Of a DNA stretch of 64,000 nucleotides, positions 10,901-25,800 are shown piece by piece. Position 1 is the stretch's first letter; each line of letters begins with the position of its first letter. Source of the stretch: Penium margaritaceum (lineage: Eukaryota; Streptophyta; Zygnematophyceae; Desmidiales; Peniaceae); the NCBI GenBank assembly GCA_023375785.1, contig SZWC01000028.1, forward strand, positions 377,092-441,091, given 5' to 3'. The translations under genes were made by a program, and so were the position numbers. Below the pieces are notes generated by a model. That model ran no database searches, was not told the DNA's origin, and saw only the letters and a list, made by a program, of their open reading frames with translations.

Positions 10901-13607
10901 ATATGTTACTGATCATGACCACATAATGTTAATACGGGTGGTCAACGTTGACCACCCATAACATGAGTCACAAACGGTCAGGAAAGGAAACAATGCTATG
11001 GGAATATTGGTTCTCAACTACCAAGTACAACGACCTTCATTAAACAGTAGCACGGTGCGGCTACCATGTACAATGACCGGCCAGATTAGGCATATGTAGT
11101 GCCTTTGACCAAAGAAATCCGCTGTGTGTGGTCAACGTTGACAACTCATAAGACGAGTCACAAATGGTCAGAGGGGGAAACAATGGTTTAAGAACACCAA
11201 GTATCACATAGAAAGTACAAGGGGCTTCAATACGTTGTGGCACAGTGTGGAGACCATGCACGGTAACCAACCAAATTAGGCATATGTCACTGACCATGAC
11301 CAAATAATGTCACTAAGTGTGGTAAACTTTGACAACTCACAACACGAGTCACAAATGGTCAGGGTGGAAGGTAATGGTTTGTGAATACTAGTTATCTACT
11401 AGCAAGTACAAATACCTTCAATATGTGGTGGCACAATGTGGCCTCAATGCACGCTGACCAACCAAAGTATGCATATGTCACTAACAATGACGAACAAATT
11501 TCACGTATGTGGTCAATGTTGAAAACGCATAACACGAGTCACAAATGGTCAGAGGTAAAAACAATGGATTGGGGACATACTTATCAACAAGGAAGAACAA
11601 AGACCTTCAACAAGCAGTGGCACGGTATGGCTAGCGTGCGTAGTGACCAACCAAAGGATGCATACGTCACTATGTGTGGTCAACATTGACAACTCATTAT
11701 ACGAGTCACAAATGGTCAGAGGGAGATACAATAGGTTGAGAAGCCTATGTATTACCCAGAAAGGACAAAGAACTTCAATACTTCCTGGCACGTTGTGGCT
11801 AATATGCACACCAAACAACCAAACTAGGCATATGTCACTGATCACGACCAAAGAATCTCAATATGGGTGGTCAACGTTGACCACCCATAACACGAGTCAA
11901 AACGAGCAGGACACGAAACAATGCTATGGGGGTATCGGTTATCAACTACCAAGTACAAAAACCTTCAAGGAGTAGTAGCACGGTGTGGCTACCATGCACA
12001 CTGACCAACAAAAGTAGGCATATGTACTGCCTTTGACCAAAGAAATCCACTGTGTGTGGTCAATGTTGACAACTCATAATTCGAGTCACAAATGGCCAGA
12101 GAGGGAAACAATGGTTTGGGAACACCAAGGATCACATAGCAAGCACAAGGGGCTTCAATACGTTGTGGCACGGTGTGGATACCATGCACGATGACCAACC
12201 AAAGTAGGCAGGTGTAACTGACCATGACCAAGTAATGCCACTAAGTGTGGTAAACTTTGGCAACTCAAAACACGAGTCACCAATGGTCAGGGTGGAAGGT
12301 GATTGTTTGTGAATACTAGTCATCTACTAGCAAGTACAAATGTCTTCAATATGTAGTTGCACAATGTGGCTTCAATGCACAGTGACCAACCAACGTATGC
12401 ATATGTCACTAACCATGACAAACAAATTTGACTTCATGTGGTCAAAGTTGAAAATGCATAACACGAGTCAAAAATGGTCAGAGGGGAACCCAATGGATTG
12501 GGAAGCCTATGTATTGGCTAGAAAGGACAAAGAACGTCAATACGTAGTGGCACGGTGTGGCTAACATACACACCAAACAATCAGACTAGGCATATTTCAC
12601 TGATCATGACCAGAGAATTTGAATATGGGTAGTCAACATTGACCACCTATAACACGAGTCACAAACGGTCAGGACAGGAAACAATGCTATGAGAAGGTCG
12701 GTTCTAAACTATCAAGTACAATGACCTTCAGTCAGTAGTAGCGCGGTGTGGCTACCATGCACAACGACCGGCCAAAGTAGGCATGTTTACTGCCTTTGAC
12801 CAAAGAAATCCGCTGTGTGTGGTCCACATTGACAACTCATAATACGAGTAACAAATGGTCAGAGGGGGAAACAATGGTTTGGGAACACCACGTATCACAT
12901 AGGAAGTAAAAGGGGCTTCAATACGCTGTGGCACGGTGTGGAGACCATGCACGGTGACCAACTAAAGTATGCATATGTCAATGACCATGACCAAAGAATG
13001 TCACTAAGTGAGGTAAACTTTGACAACTCACAACACGAGTCACAAATGGTCAGGGTGGAAGGCAATGGTTTGTGAATACCAGTTATCTACTAGCAAGAAC
13101 AAATACCTTCAATATGCAGTGGCACAATGTGGCTTCAATGCACAGTGACCAACCAAAGTATGCATGTGCACTAACCATGACGAACAAATTTCACGTATGT
13201 GGTCAACGTTGAAAACGCATAACACGAGTCACAAATGGTAAGAGGGGAAAACAATGGATTGGGGACACTAGTTATCAACTAGCAAGTACAAACACCTTCA
13301 ACAAGCAGTGGCACAGTATGGCTAACGTGCACAATGACCAACCAAAGGATGCATTTGTCACTGACTACGAACAAATAAGTCCACCATGTGTGGTCAACAT
13401 TGACAACTCATAACACGAGTCACAAATGGTCAGAGGGAGATACAATGGTTTGGGAAGCCTAATAATTGACAAGAAAGGACAAAGAACTTCAATACCTAGT
13501 GGCACGGTGTGGCAAATATGCACACCAAACAACCAAACTAGGCCTATGTCACTGATCATGACCAAAAAATTTCAATATGGATGGTCAACGTTGACCATCC
13601 ATAATAC

Positions 13608-13739
13608 GAGTCACAAACGGACACGACAGGAAACAATGCTATGGGAATATCGGTTCTCAACTACCAAGTACAACGGCCTTCAGTCAGTAGTACCACGGTG
13701 TGGCTACCATGTGTGGTCAACGTTGACAACTCATAATAC
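13608..13739. repeat. Truncated E monomer (132 bp)
   Basis: The class E sequence jumps from GGCTACCATG to TGTGGTCAACGTTG, losing about 58 bp. TGTG repeats near both sides could have helped the deletion. I did not find the same deletion elsewhere. Confidence 0.7.
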
Positions 13740-16700
13740 GAGTCACAAATGGTTAGAGGGGGTAACAATGGTTTGGGAACACCAAGTAGCACATAGCCAG
13801 CACAAAGGGGTTTCAATATGTTGTGGCATCGTGCGGAGACCATGCACGATGACCAACCAAAGTAGGCATATCTCACTGACCATGACCAATAAATGTCACT
13901 AAGTGTGGTAAATTTTGACAACTCACAACACAAGTCACAAATGGTCAGGGTGGAAGGTAATGGTTTGTGAATACTAGTTATCTACTATCAAGTACAAATA
14001 CCTTCAATATGTAGTGGCACAACGTGGCCTCAATGCACGCTGACCAACCAAAGTATGCATATGTCACTAACCATGACGAACCAGTTTCACGTATGTGGGC
14101 AATATTGAAAACGCATAACACGAGTCCAAGATGGTGAGAGGGGAAAACAATGCATTGGGAAGCCCATGTATTGGTCTTAGAATGGACAAATAACTTCAAT
14201 ACGTAGTGGCACGGTGTGGCTAATGTGCACACCAAACAATCAAACTAGGCATGTGTCACTGATCATGACTAGAGAATTTCAATATGGGTGGTCAGCGCTG
14301 ACCAACCATAACACGAGTCACAAACGGTTAGGAGATGAAACAATGCTATGAGAATATCGATTCTCAACTACCATGTACAATGACCTTCAGTCAGTAGTAG
14401 CGCGGTGTGGCTACCATGCACAATGACCGACCAAAGTAGGCATATATACTGCCTTTGACCAAAGACATCCGCTGTGTGTGGTCCACGTTGACAACTCATA
14501 ATACGAGTCACAAATAGTCAGAGGGGAAAACAATGGTTTGGAAACACCACGTATCACATAGCAAGCACAACGGGCTTCAATACGTTGTGGCACAGTGTGG
14601 GGACCATGCAAGATGACCAACCAAAGTAGGCATATGTCACTAACCATGACAAAATAATGTCACTAAGTGTGGTAAACTTTGACAACTCACAACACGAGTC
14701 ACAAATGGTCAGGGTGGAAGGTGATGGTTTGTGAATACTAGTTATCTACTAGCAAGTACAAATACCTTCAATATGTATATGTACAATTTGGCTTCATTGC
14801 ACAATGACCACCCAAAGTATGCATATGTCACTGACCATGACGAAAGAATTTCACTTCATGTGGTCAAGTTGAAAACGCATAACACAGTCACAAATGGTCA
14901 GAGGGGAAAACAATGGGTTGGGAACACTAGTTATCAACTAGGAAGTACAAAGACCTTCAACAAGCAGTGGCACGATATGGCCAGCGTGCATAGTGACCAA
15001 CCAAAGGATGCATACATCACTGACTACGACCGAATAAGTCCACTATGTGTGGTCAACATTGACAACTCATAACAAGAGTCATAACTGGTCAGAGGGAGAG
15101 AAAATGGTTTGGGAAGCCTATGTATTGACTAGAAAGGACAAATAACTTCAATACGTAGTGGCATGGTGTCGCCAATATGCACACCAAACAACCAAACAAG
15201 GTATATGTCACTGAACATGACCACATAGTTTCAATCTGGGTGGTCAACGTTGACCACCCATAACACGAGTCATAAACGGTCACGAAAGGAAACAATGCTA
15301 TGGGAATATCGGTTCTCAACTACCAAGTACAACAACCTTCATTCAGTAGTAGCACAGTACGGCTTCCATGTACAATGACCGGCCAAAGTAGGCATATGTA
15401 CTGCCTTTGACCAAAGAAATCCGTTGTGTGTGGTCAACGTTGATAACTCATAATACGAGTCACAAATGGTCGGACGGGGAAACAATGGTTTGGGAAAACC
15501 AAGTATCACATAGCAAGCACAAGGGGCTTCAATACGTTGTGGCACGGTGTGGAGACCATACAGGATGACCAACCAAAGTAGGCATATGTCACTGACCATG
15601 ACCAAGTAATGTCACTAAGTGTGATAAACTTTGACAACTTACAACACGAGTAACAGATGGTCAGGGTGGAATGTCATGGTTTGTGAATAATAGTTATCTA
15701 CTAGCAAGTAAAAATACCATCAATATGTAGTGGCATAATGTGGCTTCAATGCACAGTGACCAACCAAAGTATGCATATGTCACTAACCATGACGAACAAA
15801 TTTCACTTCATGTGGTCAATGTTGAAAACGCATAACACCAGTCACAAATGGTCTGAGGGGAAAACAATGGATTGGGAAGCCTATGTATTGGCTAGAAAGG
15901 ACAAAGAGCTTCAATACGTAGTGGCACGGTGTGGCTAATGTGCACACCAAACAATGAAATTAGGCATATGTCACTGATCATGATCAGAGAATTTTAATAT
16001 GGGTGGTCAACATCAACCAATCATAACATGAGTCACAAACAGTCAGGAGAGGGAACAATGATATGAGAATATCGATTGTACACTACCAAGTACAACGACC
16101 TTCCGTCCGTAGTAGCACGGTGTGGCTACCATGCACAATGGCCGACCAAAGTAGGAATGTTTACTGCCTTTGACCAAAGAAATCCGCTGTGTGTGGTCCA
16201 CGTTCACAACTCATAATACGAGTCACAAATGGTCAGAGGGGGAAAAGATGGTTTGGGAACACAACGTATCACATAGCAAGCACAAGGGGCTTCAATACGT
16301 TGTGGCACGGTGTGGGGACCATGCACAATGACCAACCAAAGTAGGCATATGTCACTGACCATGGCCAAATAATGTCACTAAGTGTGGTAAACTTTGACAA
16401 CTCACACCACGAGTCACAAATGGTCTGGGTGGAAGGTAATGATTTGTGAATACTAGCTATCTACTGGCAAGTACAAATACCTTCAATATGTAGTGGCACA
16501 ATGTGCCTTCGATGCAAAGTGACAACCCAAAGTATGCATCTGTCACTGACCATGACAAAAGAATCTCACTTCATGTGGTCAATGTTGCGAACGCATAACA
16601 CAAGTCACAAATGGTCAGAGGGGAAAACAATGGGTTGGGAACACTAGTTATCAACTAAAAAGTACAAAGACATTCAACAAGCAGTGGCACGATATGGCTA

Positions 16701-19700
16701 GAGTGCACAGTGACCAACCAAAGGATGCATACATCACTGACTACGACCGAATAAGTCCACAATGTGTGGTCAACATTGACAACTCATAACACGAGTCACA
16801 AATGGTCAGAGGGAGAGAAAATGGTGTTGGAAGCATGTGTATTGACTAGAAACGACAAAGAACTTTAATACGCAGTGGCCCGGTGTGGCTAATATGCACA
16901 ACAAACAACCAAACTACGCAAATGTCACTGGTTATGACCACATAACTTCAATATGGGTGGTCAACATTGACCAACCATAACACGAGTCACAAACGGTCAG
17001 GACAGGAAACAATACTATGTGAATATCGGTTCTCAACTACCAAGTACAACAACCTTCATTCACTAGTAGCACAGTGCGGCTACCATGTACACTGACCGGC
17101 CAAAGTAGGCATATGTACTGCCTTTGATCAAAGAAATCCGTTGTGTGTGGTCAACGTTGACAACTCATAATACGAGTCACAAATGGTCAGAGGGGGAAAC
17201 AATGGTTTGGAAAGACCACGTATCACATAGCAAGCACAAGGGGCTTCAATACGTTGTGGCACGGTGTGGAGACCATGCACGGTGACCAACCAAAGTCGGC
17301 ATATGTCACTGACCATGACCAAACAATATTACTAAGTGTGGTAAACTTTGACAACTCACAACACGAGTCACAAATGGTCAGGGTGGAAATTATTACTTTG
17401 TGAATACTAGTTATCTACTAGCAAGTACAAATACCTTCAATATGTGGTGGCACAATGTGGCCTTAATGCATACTGACCAACCAAAGTATGCATATGTGAC
17501 TAACCATGACGAACAAACTTCACGTATGTGGTCAATGTTGAAAACGCATAACACAAGTCACAAATGGTCAGAGGGGAGAAAAATGGGTTGGGATCACTAG
17601 TTATCAATTAGGAAGTACAAAGACCGTCAACAAGCAGTGGCACGGTATGGCTAGCGTGCACAGTGACCAACCAAAGGATGCATACGTCACTGACTACGAC
17701 CGACTTAAGTCCACTATGTGTGGTCAACATTGGCAACTCATAACACGAGTCACAAATGGTCAGAGGGAGAGAAAATGGTCTGGGAAGCCTACGTATTGAC
17801 TAGAATCGACAAAGAACTTCAATACGTAGTGGCACGGTGTGGCTAATATGCACACCAAATAACCAAACTAGGCATATGTCACTGATCATGACCACAAAGT
17901 TTCAATGTGGGTGGTCAACGTTGACCAACCATAACACGAGTCACAAACGGTCAGGACAGGAAACAATGCTATGGGATTATCGGTTCTTAACTACCAAGTA
18001 CAATGACCTTCATTCAGAAGTAGCACGGTGTGGCCACCATGTCCAATGACTGACCAAAGTAGGCACATTTACTGCCTTTGACCAAAGAAATCCGCTGTGT
18101 GTGGTCAACGTTGACAACTCATAATACGCGTCACAAATGGTCAGAGGGGGAAACATTGGTTTGGGAACACCAAGTATTACATAGCAAGCACAAGGGACTT
18201 CAATACGTTGTGGCACGGTGTGGAGACCATGCAGAATGACCAACCAAAGTAGGCATATGTCACTGACCATGACCAAATAATGTCACTAAGTGTGGTAAAC
18301 TTTAACAACTCTTAACACGAGTCACAAATGGTCAGGGTGGAAGGTAATGGTTTGTGAATACTAGTTATCTACTAGCAAGTACAAATAACTTCAATATGTA
18401 GTGGCACGATGTGGCCTCAAGGCACAGTGACCAACCAAAGTATGCATATGTCACTAACCATGACGAACAAATTTCACGTATGTGGTCAATGTTGAAAACG
18501 CATAACACGAGTCACAAATGGTCAGATGGGAAAACAATGGATTGGGGACACTACTTATCAACTAGCAAGTACAAAGACCTTCAACAAGCAGCGGCACGGT
18601 ATGGCTAGCGTGCACAATGACCAACCAAAGGATGCATACGTCACTGACTACGACCAAAAAAGTCCACTATGTCTGGTCAACATTGACAACTCATAACACG
18701 AGTCACAAAGGGTCAGAGGGAGATACAATGGTCTGGAAAGCCTATGTATTGACTAGGACAGACAAATAACCTCAATACGTAGTGGAACGGTGTGGATAAT
18801 ATGCACACCAAACAACCAAACTAGGCGTATGTCATTGATCATGACCATAGAATTTCAATATGGGTGGTCAACGTTGACCAACCATAAAACGAGTCACAAA
18901 CGGTCATGACAGGAAACAATGCTATGGGAACATCGGTTCTCAGCTACCAAGTACAACGCCATTCAGTCAGTAGTAGCACGGTGAGGCTACCATGCACAAT
19001 GACCGACCAAAGTAGGCATATGTACTGCATTTGACCAAACAAATCCGCTCTGTGTGGTCAACGTTGACAACTCATAATACGAGTCACAAATGGTCAAAGG
19101 GGGAAACCATTGTTTGGGAACACCAAGTAACACATAGCAAGGAAAGGGGGCTTCAATACGTTGTGGCACGGTGTGGAGACCATGCAAGATGACCAGCCAA
19201 AGTAGGCATATGTCACTGATCATGACCAAATAATGTCACTAAGTGTTGTAAACTTTGAGAAATCACAACACGAGTCACAAATGGTCAGGGTGGAAGGTTA
19301 TGGTTTGTGAATATTACTTATCTACTAGCAAGTATGAATACCTTCAATATGTAGTGGCACAATGCAGCTTCAATGCGTGGTGACCAACCAATGTATCCAT
19401 ATGTCACTAACCATGACAAACAAATTTCACTTCATGTGGTCAAAGTTGAAAACGCACAACACGAGTCACAAATGGTCGGAGGGGAAAACAATGGATTGGG
19501 AAGCCTATGAATTGGCTAGAAAGGAGAAAGAACTTTAATACGTAGTGGCACGGTGTGGCTAATGTGCACACCAAACAATCAAACTAGGCATATGTCACTG
19601 ATCATGACCAGAGAATTGCAGTATGGGTGGTCGACGTTGACCAACCATAACACGAGTCACAAACGGTCAGGAGAGGAAAGAATGCTTTGAGAATATCCGT

Positions 19701-20034
19701 TCTCAACTACCAAGTACAATGACTTTCAGTCAGTAGTAGCGCGGTGTGGCTACCATGCACAATGACCGACCAAAGTAGACATGTTTACTGCCTTTGACTA
19801 CAGAAATCCGCTGTGTGTTGTCCACGTTGACAACTCATAATACGAGTCAGAAACGGTCAGAAGGGGAAACAATGGTTTGGGAACACCACGTATCATATAG
19901 CAGGCACAAGGGGCTTCAATATACTATGGCACGATGTGGAAACCATGCAAGATGTCCAACCAAAGTAGGCATATGTCACTGACCATGACCAAATAATGTC
20001 ACTAAGTGTGGTAAACTTTGACAACTCACAACAC

Positions 20035-20416
20035 GAGTCACAAATGGTCAGGGTGGAAGGTAATGGTTTGTGAATACTAGTTATCTACTAGCAAGTACAA
20101 ATACCTTCAATATGTTGTGGCACAATGTGGCTTCAATGCAAAGTGACCACCCAAAGTATGCATATGTCACTGACCATGACCAAATAATGTCACTAAGTGT
20201 GGTAAACTTTGACAACTCACAACACGAGTCACAAATGGTCAGGGTGGAAGGTAATGGTTTGTGAATACTAGTTATCTACTAGCAAGTACAAATACCTTCA
20301 ATATGTTGTGGCACAATGTGGCTTCAATGCAAAGTGACCACCCAAAGTATGCATATGTCACTGACCATGAAGAAAGAATTGCACTTCATGTGGTCAACAT
20401 TGAAAACGCATAACAC
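20035..20416. repeat. Near-exact tandem duplication of one B monomer
   Basis: The B monomer at 20035-20225 is repeated from 20226, with the shared private words AATATGTTGTGGCACAATG and GCAAAGTGACCACCC. The first copy ends in the A-type junction, so the duplicated block probably begins in the tail of the preceding A. Confidence 0.75.
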
Positions 20417-22440
20417 TGGTCACAAATGGTCAGAGGGGAAAGAAATGGATTGGGAACACTAGTTATCAACTAGCAAGTATAAAGACCTTCATCAAGCAGT
20501 GGCACAGTATGGCTAGCGTACATTGTGACCAACCAAAGGATGCATACGTCACTGACTACGACCGAATAAGTCCACAGTGTGTGGTCAACATGGACAACTC
20601 ATAACACGTGTCACAAATGAGCAGAGGGAGAGAAAATGGTTTGGGAAGCCTATGTATTGACTAGAAAGGACAAAGAACTTCAATACGTAGTGGCACGGTG
20701 TGGCTAACATGCACACCAAACAACCAAACTAGGCATGTATCACTGATCTTGACCACATAACTTCAATATGGGTGGTTAACGTTGACCAACCATAACATGA
20801 GTCACAAACGGTGAGGACAGCAAACAATGTCATGGGAATATTGGTTCTCAACTACCAAGTACAATGACCTTCATTCAGTAGTAGCACGGTGTGGCTACAA
20901 TGTACAATGACCGACCAGAGTAGGCATATGTACTTCCTTTGACCAAGGAAATCCGGTGTGTGTGGTCAACGTTGACAACTCATAATACGAGTCACAAATG
21001 GTTAGAGGGGGAAACAATGGTTTTGGGAGAACCAAGTATCATATAGCAAGCACAAGGGGCTTCAATACGTTGTGGCACGGTGTGGAGACAATGCACGATG
21101 ACCAACCAAAGTAGGCATATGTCACTGACCATGACCAAATAATGTCACTAAGTGTGGTAAACTTTGACAACTCATAACACGAGCCACAAATGGTCAGGGT
21201 GGAAGGTAATGGTTTGTGAATACTAGTTATCTACTAGCAAGTACAAATACCTTCAATATGTAGTGGCACAACATGGCCTCAATGCACAGTGACCAACCAA
21301 AGTATGCACATGTCACTAACCATGACGAACAAATTTCACGTATGTGGTCAATGTTGAAAAGCATAACACGAGTTACAAATAGTCATGGGGGAAAACAATG
21401 GATTGGGGACACTAGTTATCAAATAGCAAGTACAAAGACCTTCAACAAGCAGTGGCACGGTATGGCTAGCGTGCACAGTCACCAACCAAAGGATGCATAC
21501 GTCACTGACTACGATAGAAGAAGTCCACTATGTGTGGTCAACATTGACAACTCATAACACAAGTCACAAATGGTCAGAGGGAGGTAGAATGGTATGGGAA
21601 GCCTATGTATTGACTAGAAAGGACAAAGATCTTTATTACGTAGTGGCACAGTGTGGCTAGCATGCACACCAAACAACCAAACTAGGCATATATCACTGAT
21701 CGTGACCACATAACTTCAATATGAGTTGTCAACGTTGACCAACCATAACACGAGTCATAGACGTGCAGGACAAGAATCAATGATATGGGAATAGCGGTTC
21801 TCAACTACCAAGTACAACGACCTTCAGTCAGTAGTAGCACGGTGTAGCTACCATGCACAATGACCGACCGAAGTAGGCATAAGTACTGCCTTTGACCAAA
21901 GAAATCCGCTAAGTGTGGTCAACGTTGACAACTCATAATACGAGTCACAAATGGCCAGAGGGGGAAACAATGGTTTGGGAACACCAATAATCACATAACA
22001 AGCACAATGGGCTTCAATACGTTGTGGCACGGTGTGGAGACCATGCACGATGACCAACCAAAGTAGGCAGATGTCACTGACCATGACCAAGTAATGTCAC
22101 TACGTGTGGTAAACTTTGTCAACTCACAACAAGAGTCACAAATGGTCGAGGTGGAAGGTAATGGTTTGTAAATACTAGTTATCGACTAGCAAGTACAAAT
22201 AAATTCAATATGTAGTGGCACAATGTGGCTTCAATGCACAGGGACCAACCAAAGTATGCATATGTCACTAACCATGACGAACAAATTTCACTTAATGTGG
22301 TCAACGTTGAAAACTTATAACACGAGTCACAAATGGTCAGAGGGGAAAACAATGGATTGGGAAGCCTATGTATTTGCTAGAAAGGACAAAGAACTTCAAT
22401 ACGTAGTGGCACGGTGTGGCTAATGTGCACACCAAACAAT

Positions 22441-22857
22441 CAAAGTAGGCATATGTGACTGATCATGACCAGAGAATTTCAATATGGGTGGTCAACGTTG
22501 ACCAACCATAACACGAGTCACAAACGGTCAGGAGAGGAAACAATGCTATGAGAATATCGGTTCTCAACTACCAAGTACAATGACCTTCAGTCAGTAGTAG
22601 CGCGGTGTGGCTACCATGCACAACGACCGGCCAAAGTAGGCATATGTANCAAACTAGGCATATGTCACTGATCATGACCAGAGAATTTCAATATGGGTGG
22701 TCAACGTTGACCAACCATAACACGAGTCACAAACGGTCAGGAGAGGAAACAATGCTATGAGAATATCGATTCTCAACTACCAAGTACAATGACCTTCAGT
22801 CAGTAGTAGCGCGGTGTGGCTACCATGCACAACGACCGGCCAAAGTAGGCATATGTA
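22441..22857. other. Assembly join: 208-bp duplication around a single N
   Basis: Bases 22441-22648 and 22650-22857 match with about three differences, on either side of the N at 22649. The shift is 209 bp, not the 190-192 bp of the satellite, so the monomer register is broken at the N. This favours unmerged overlapping contigs over true duplication. Confidence 0.85.
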
Positions 22858-25800
22858 CTGCCTTTGATAAAAGAAATCCGCTGTGTGTGGTCAACGTTGA
22901 AAACTCATAATACGAGTCACAAATGGCCAGAGGGGGAAACAATGGGTTGGAAAGACCATGTATCACATAGCAAGCACAAGGGGCTTCAATACGTTGTGGC
23001 ACGGTGTGGAGACCATGCACGGTGACCAACCAAAGTTGGCATATATCACTGACCATGACCAAATAATGTTACTAAGTGTGGTAAACTTTGACAACTCACA
23101 ACACGAGTCACAAATGGTCAGGGTGGAAAGTAATGCTTTGTGAATACTAGTTATCTACTAGCAAGTACAAGTACCTTCACCATGTGGTGGCACAATGTGT
23201 CCTCCATGCACAGTGACCAACCAAAGTATGCATATGTGACTAACAATGACAAACAAATTTCACGTATGTGGTCAATGTTGAAAACGCATAACACAAGTCA
23301 CAAATGGTCAGAGGGGGAGAAAATGGGTTGGGAACACTAGTTATGAATTAGGAAGTACAAAGACCTTCAACAACCAGTGGCATGGTATGGCTAGCGTGCA
23401 AAGTGACCAACCAAAGGATGCATACGTCACTGACTACGACCAACTTAAGTCCACTATGTGTGGTCAACATTGACAACTCATAACACGAGTCACAAATGGT
23501 CAGAGGGAGAGAAAATGGTCTGGGAAGCCTATGTATTGACTAGAAAGGGCAAAGAACTTCAATACGTAGTGGCATGGTGTGGCTAATATGCACACCAAAT
23601 AACCAAACTAGGCATATGTCACTCATCATGACCACATGATTTCAATATGGGTCGTCAACGTTGACCAACCATAACACGAGTCACAAACGGTCAGGACAGG
23701 AAACAATGCTATGAGAATATTGGTTCTAAACTACCAAGTACAACGACCTTCATTCAGTAGTAGCACGGTCTGGCCACCATGTACAATGACCGACCAACGT
23801 AGGCATATGTACTGCCTTTGACCATGGAAATCCACTGTGTGTGGTCAACGTTGACAACTCATAATACGAGTCACAAATGGCCAGAGGGGGAGACAATGGA
23901 TTGGGAACACCAAGTATCACATAGCAAGCACAAGGGACTTCAATACGTTGTGGCACGGTGTGGAGACCATGCACAATAACCAACCAAAGTAGGCATATGT
24001 CACTGACCATGACCAAACAATTTCACTAAGTGTGGTAGAATTTAACAACTCACAACACGAGTCACAAATGGTCCGGTTGGAAGGTAATGGTTTGTGAATA
24101 CTAGTTATCTGCTAGCAAGTACAAATACCTTCAATATGTAGTGGCACGATGTGGCCTCGATGCACTGTGACCAACCAAAGTATGCATATGTCACTAACCA
24201 TGACGAACAAATTTCACGTATGTGGTCAATGTTGAAAACGCATAACACGAGTCACAAATGGTCAGAGGGGATAACAATGGATTGAGGAAACTAGTTGTTA
24301 AATAGCAAGTACAAAGACCTTCAACAAGGAGTGGCACTGTATGGCTAGCCTGCACAATCACCAACCAAAGGATGCATACGTCTTTGACTACGACCGAAGA
24401 AGTCCACTGTGAGTGGTCAACATTGACAACTCATAACACGAGTCACAAATGGTCAGAGGGAGGTACAATGGTTTGAGAAGCCTATGTATGGCCTAGAAAG
24501 GACAAAGAACTTTAATACGTAGTGGCACGGTGTGGCTACTATGCACACCAAACAACCAAACTAGGCATATGTCACTTATCATGACCACAGAATTTCAATA
24601 TGGGTGGTCAACGTTGACCAACCATAACACGAGTCATAGACGGGCAGGACAGGAAACGATGCTATGGGAACATCAATTCTCAACTACCAAGTACAACGAC
24701 CTTCAGTCAGCAGTAGCACGGTGTAGCTACCATGCACAATGACCGGCCAAAGTAGGCATAAGTACTGCCTTTGACCAAAGAAATCCGCTGTGTGTGGTCA
24801 ACGTTGACAACTAATAATATGATTCACAAATGGCCAGAGGGGGAAACAATGGGTTGGGAACACCAAGTATCACATAGCAAGCACAAGGGGCTTCAATACG
24901 TTGTGGCACGATGTGGGGACCATGCACGATGACCAACCAAAGCAGGCATATGTCACTGACCATGACCAAATAATGTCACCAAGTGTGGTAAACTTTGACA
25001 ACTCACAACACGAGTCACAAATGGCCAGGGTGGAAGGTAATGGTTTGTGCATACTAGTTATCTACTAGCAAGTACAAAGACCTTCAATATGTTGTGGCAC
25101 AAGGTGGCTTCAATGCACGGTGACCACCCAAACTATGCATATGTCACTGACCATGATGAAAGAATTTCACTTCATGTGGTAAACATTGAAAATGCATAAC
25201 ACGAGTCACAAATGGTCACAGGGGAAAATAATGGGTTGGGAACACTATTTATCATCTAGGAAGTACAAAGAACTTCAACGAGCGGTGGCAGGGTTTAGCT
25301 AGCGTGCACAGTGACCAACCGAAGGATGCATACGTCACTAACTACGACGAAATAAGTCCACTATGTGTGGTCAACATTGACAACTCATAACACGAGTAAC
25401 AAATGGTAAGAGGGAGAGAAAATGGGTTGGGAAGCCTATGTACTGACTAGAAAGGACAAATAACTTCAATACGTAGTGGCATGGTGTGGCTAATATGCAC
25501 ATCAAACAATCAAACTAGGCATATGTCACTGATCATGACTACATAATTTCAATATGGGTGGTCAACGTTGACCAACCATAACACGAGTCACAAATGGTCA
25601 GGACAGGGAACAATGCTATGGGAGTGTTAGTTCTCAACTACCAAGTACAACAACCTTCATTTAGTAGTAGCACAGTGTACCTACCATGTACAATGACCGA
25701 CCAAAGTACGTATATGTACTGCCTTTGACCAAAGAACTCTGCTGTGTGTGGTCAACGTTGACAACTCATTATACGAGTCACAAATGGTAAAAGGGGGAAA

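Noticed and set aside
22441-22857. A novel 209-bp satellite register shift
   Set aside because: It coincides with a lone N and near-identical flanks, so an assembly join is the simpler cause.
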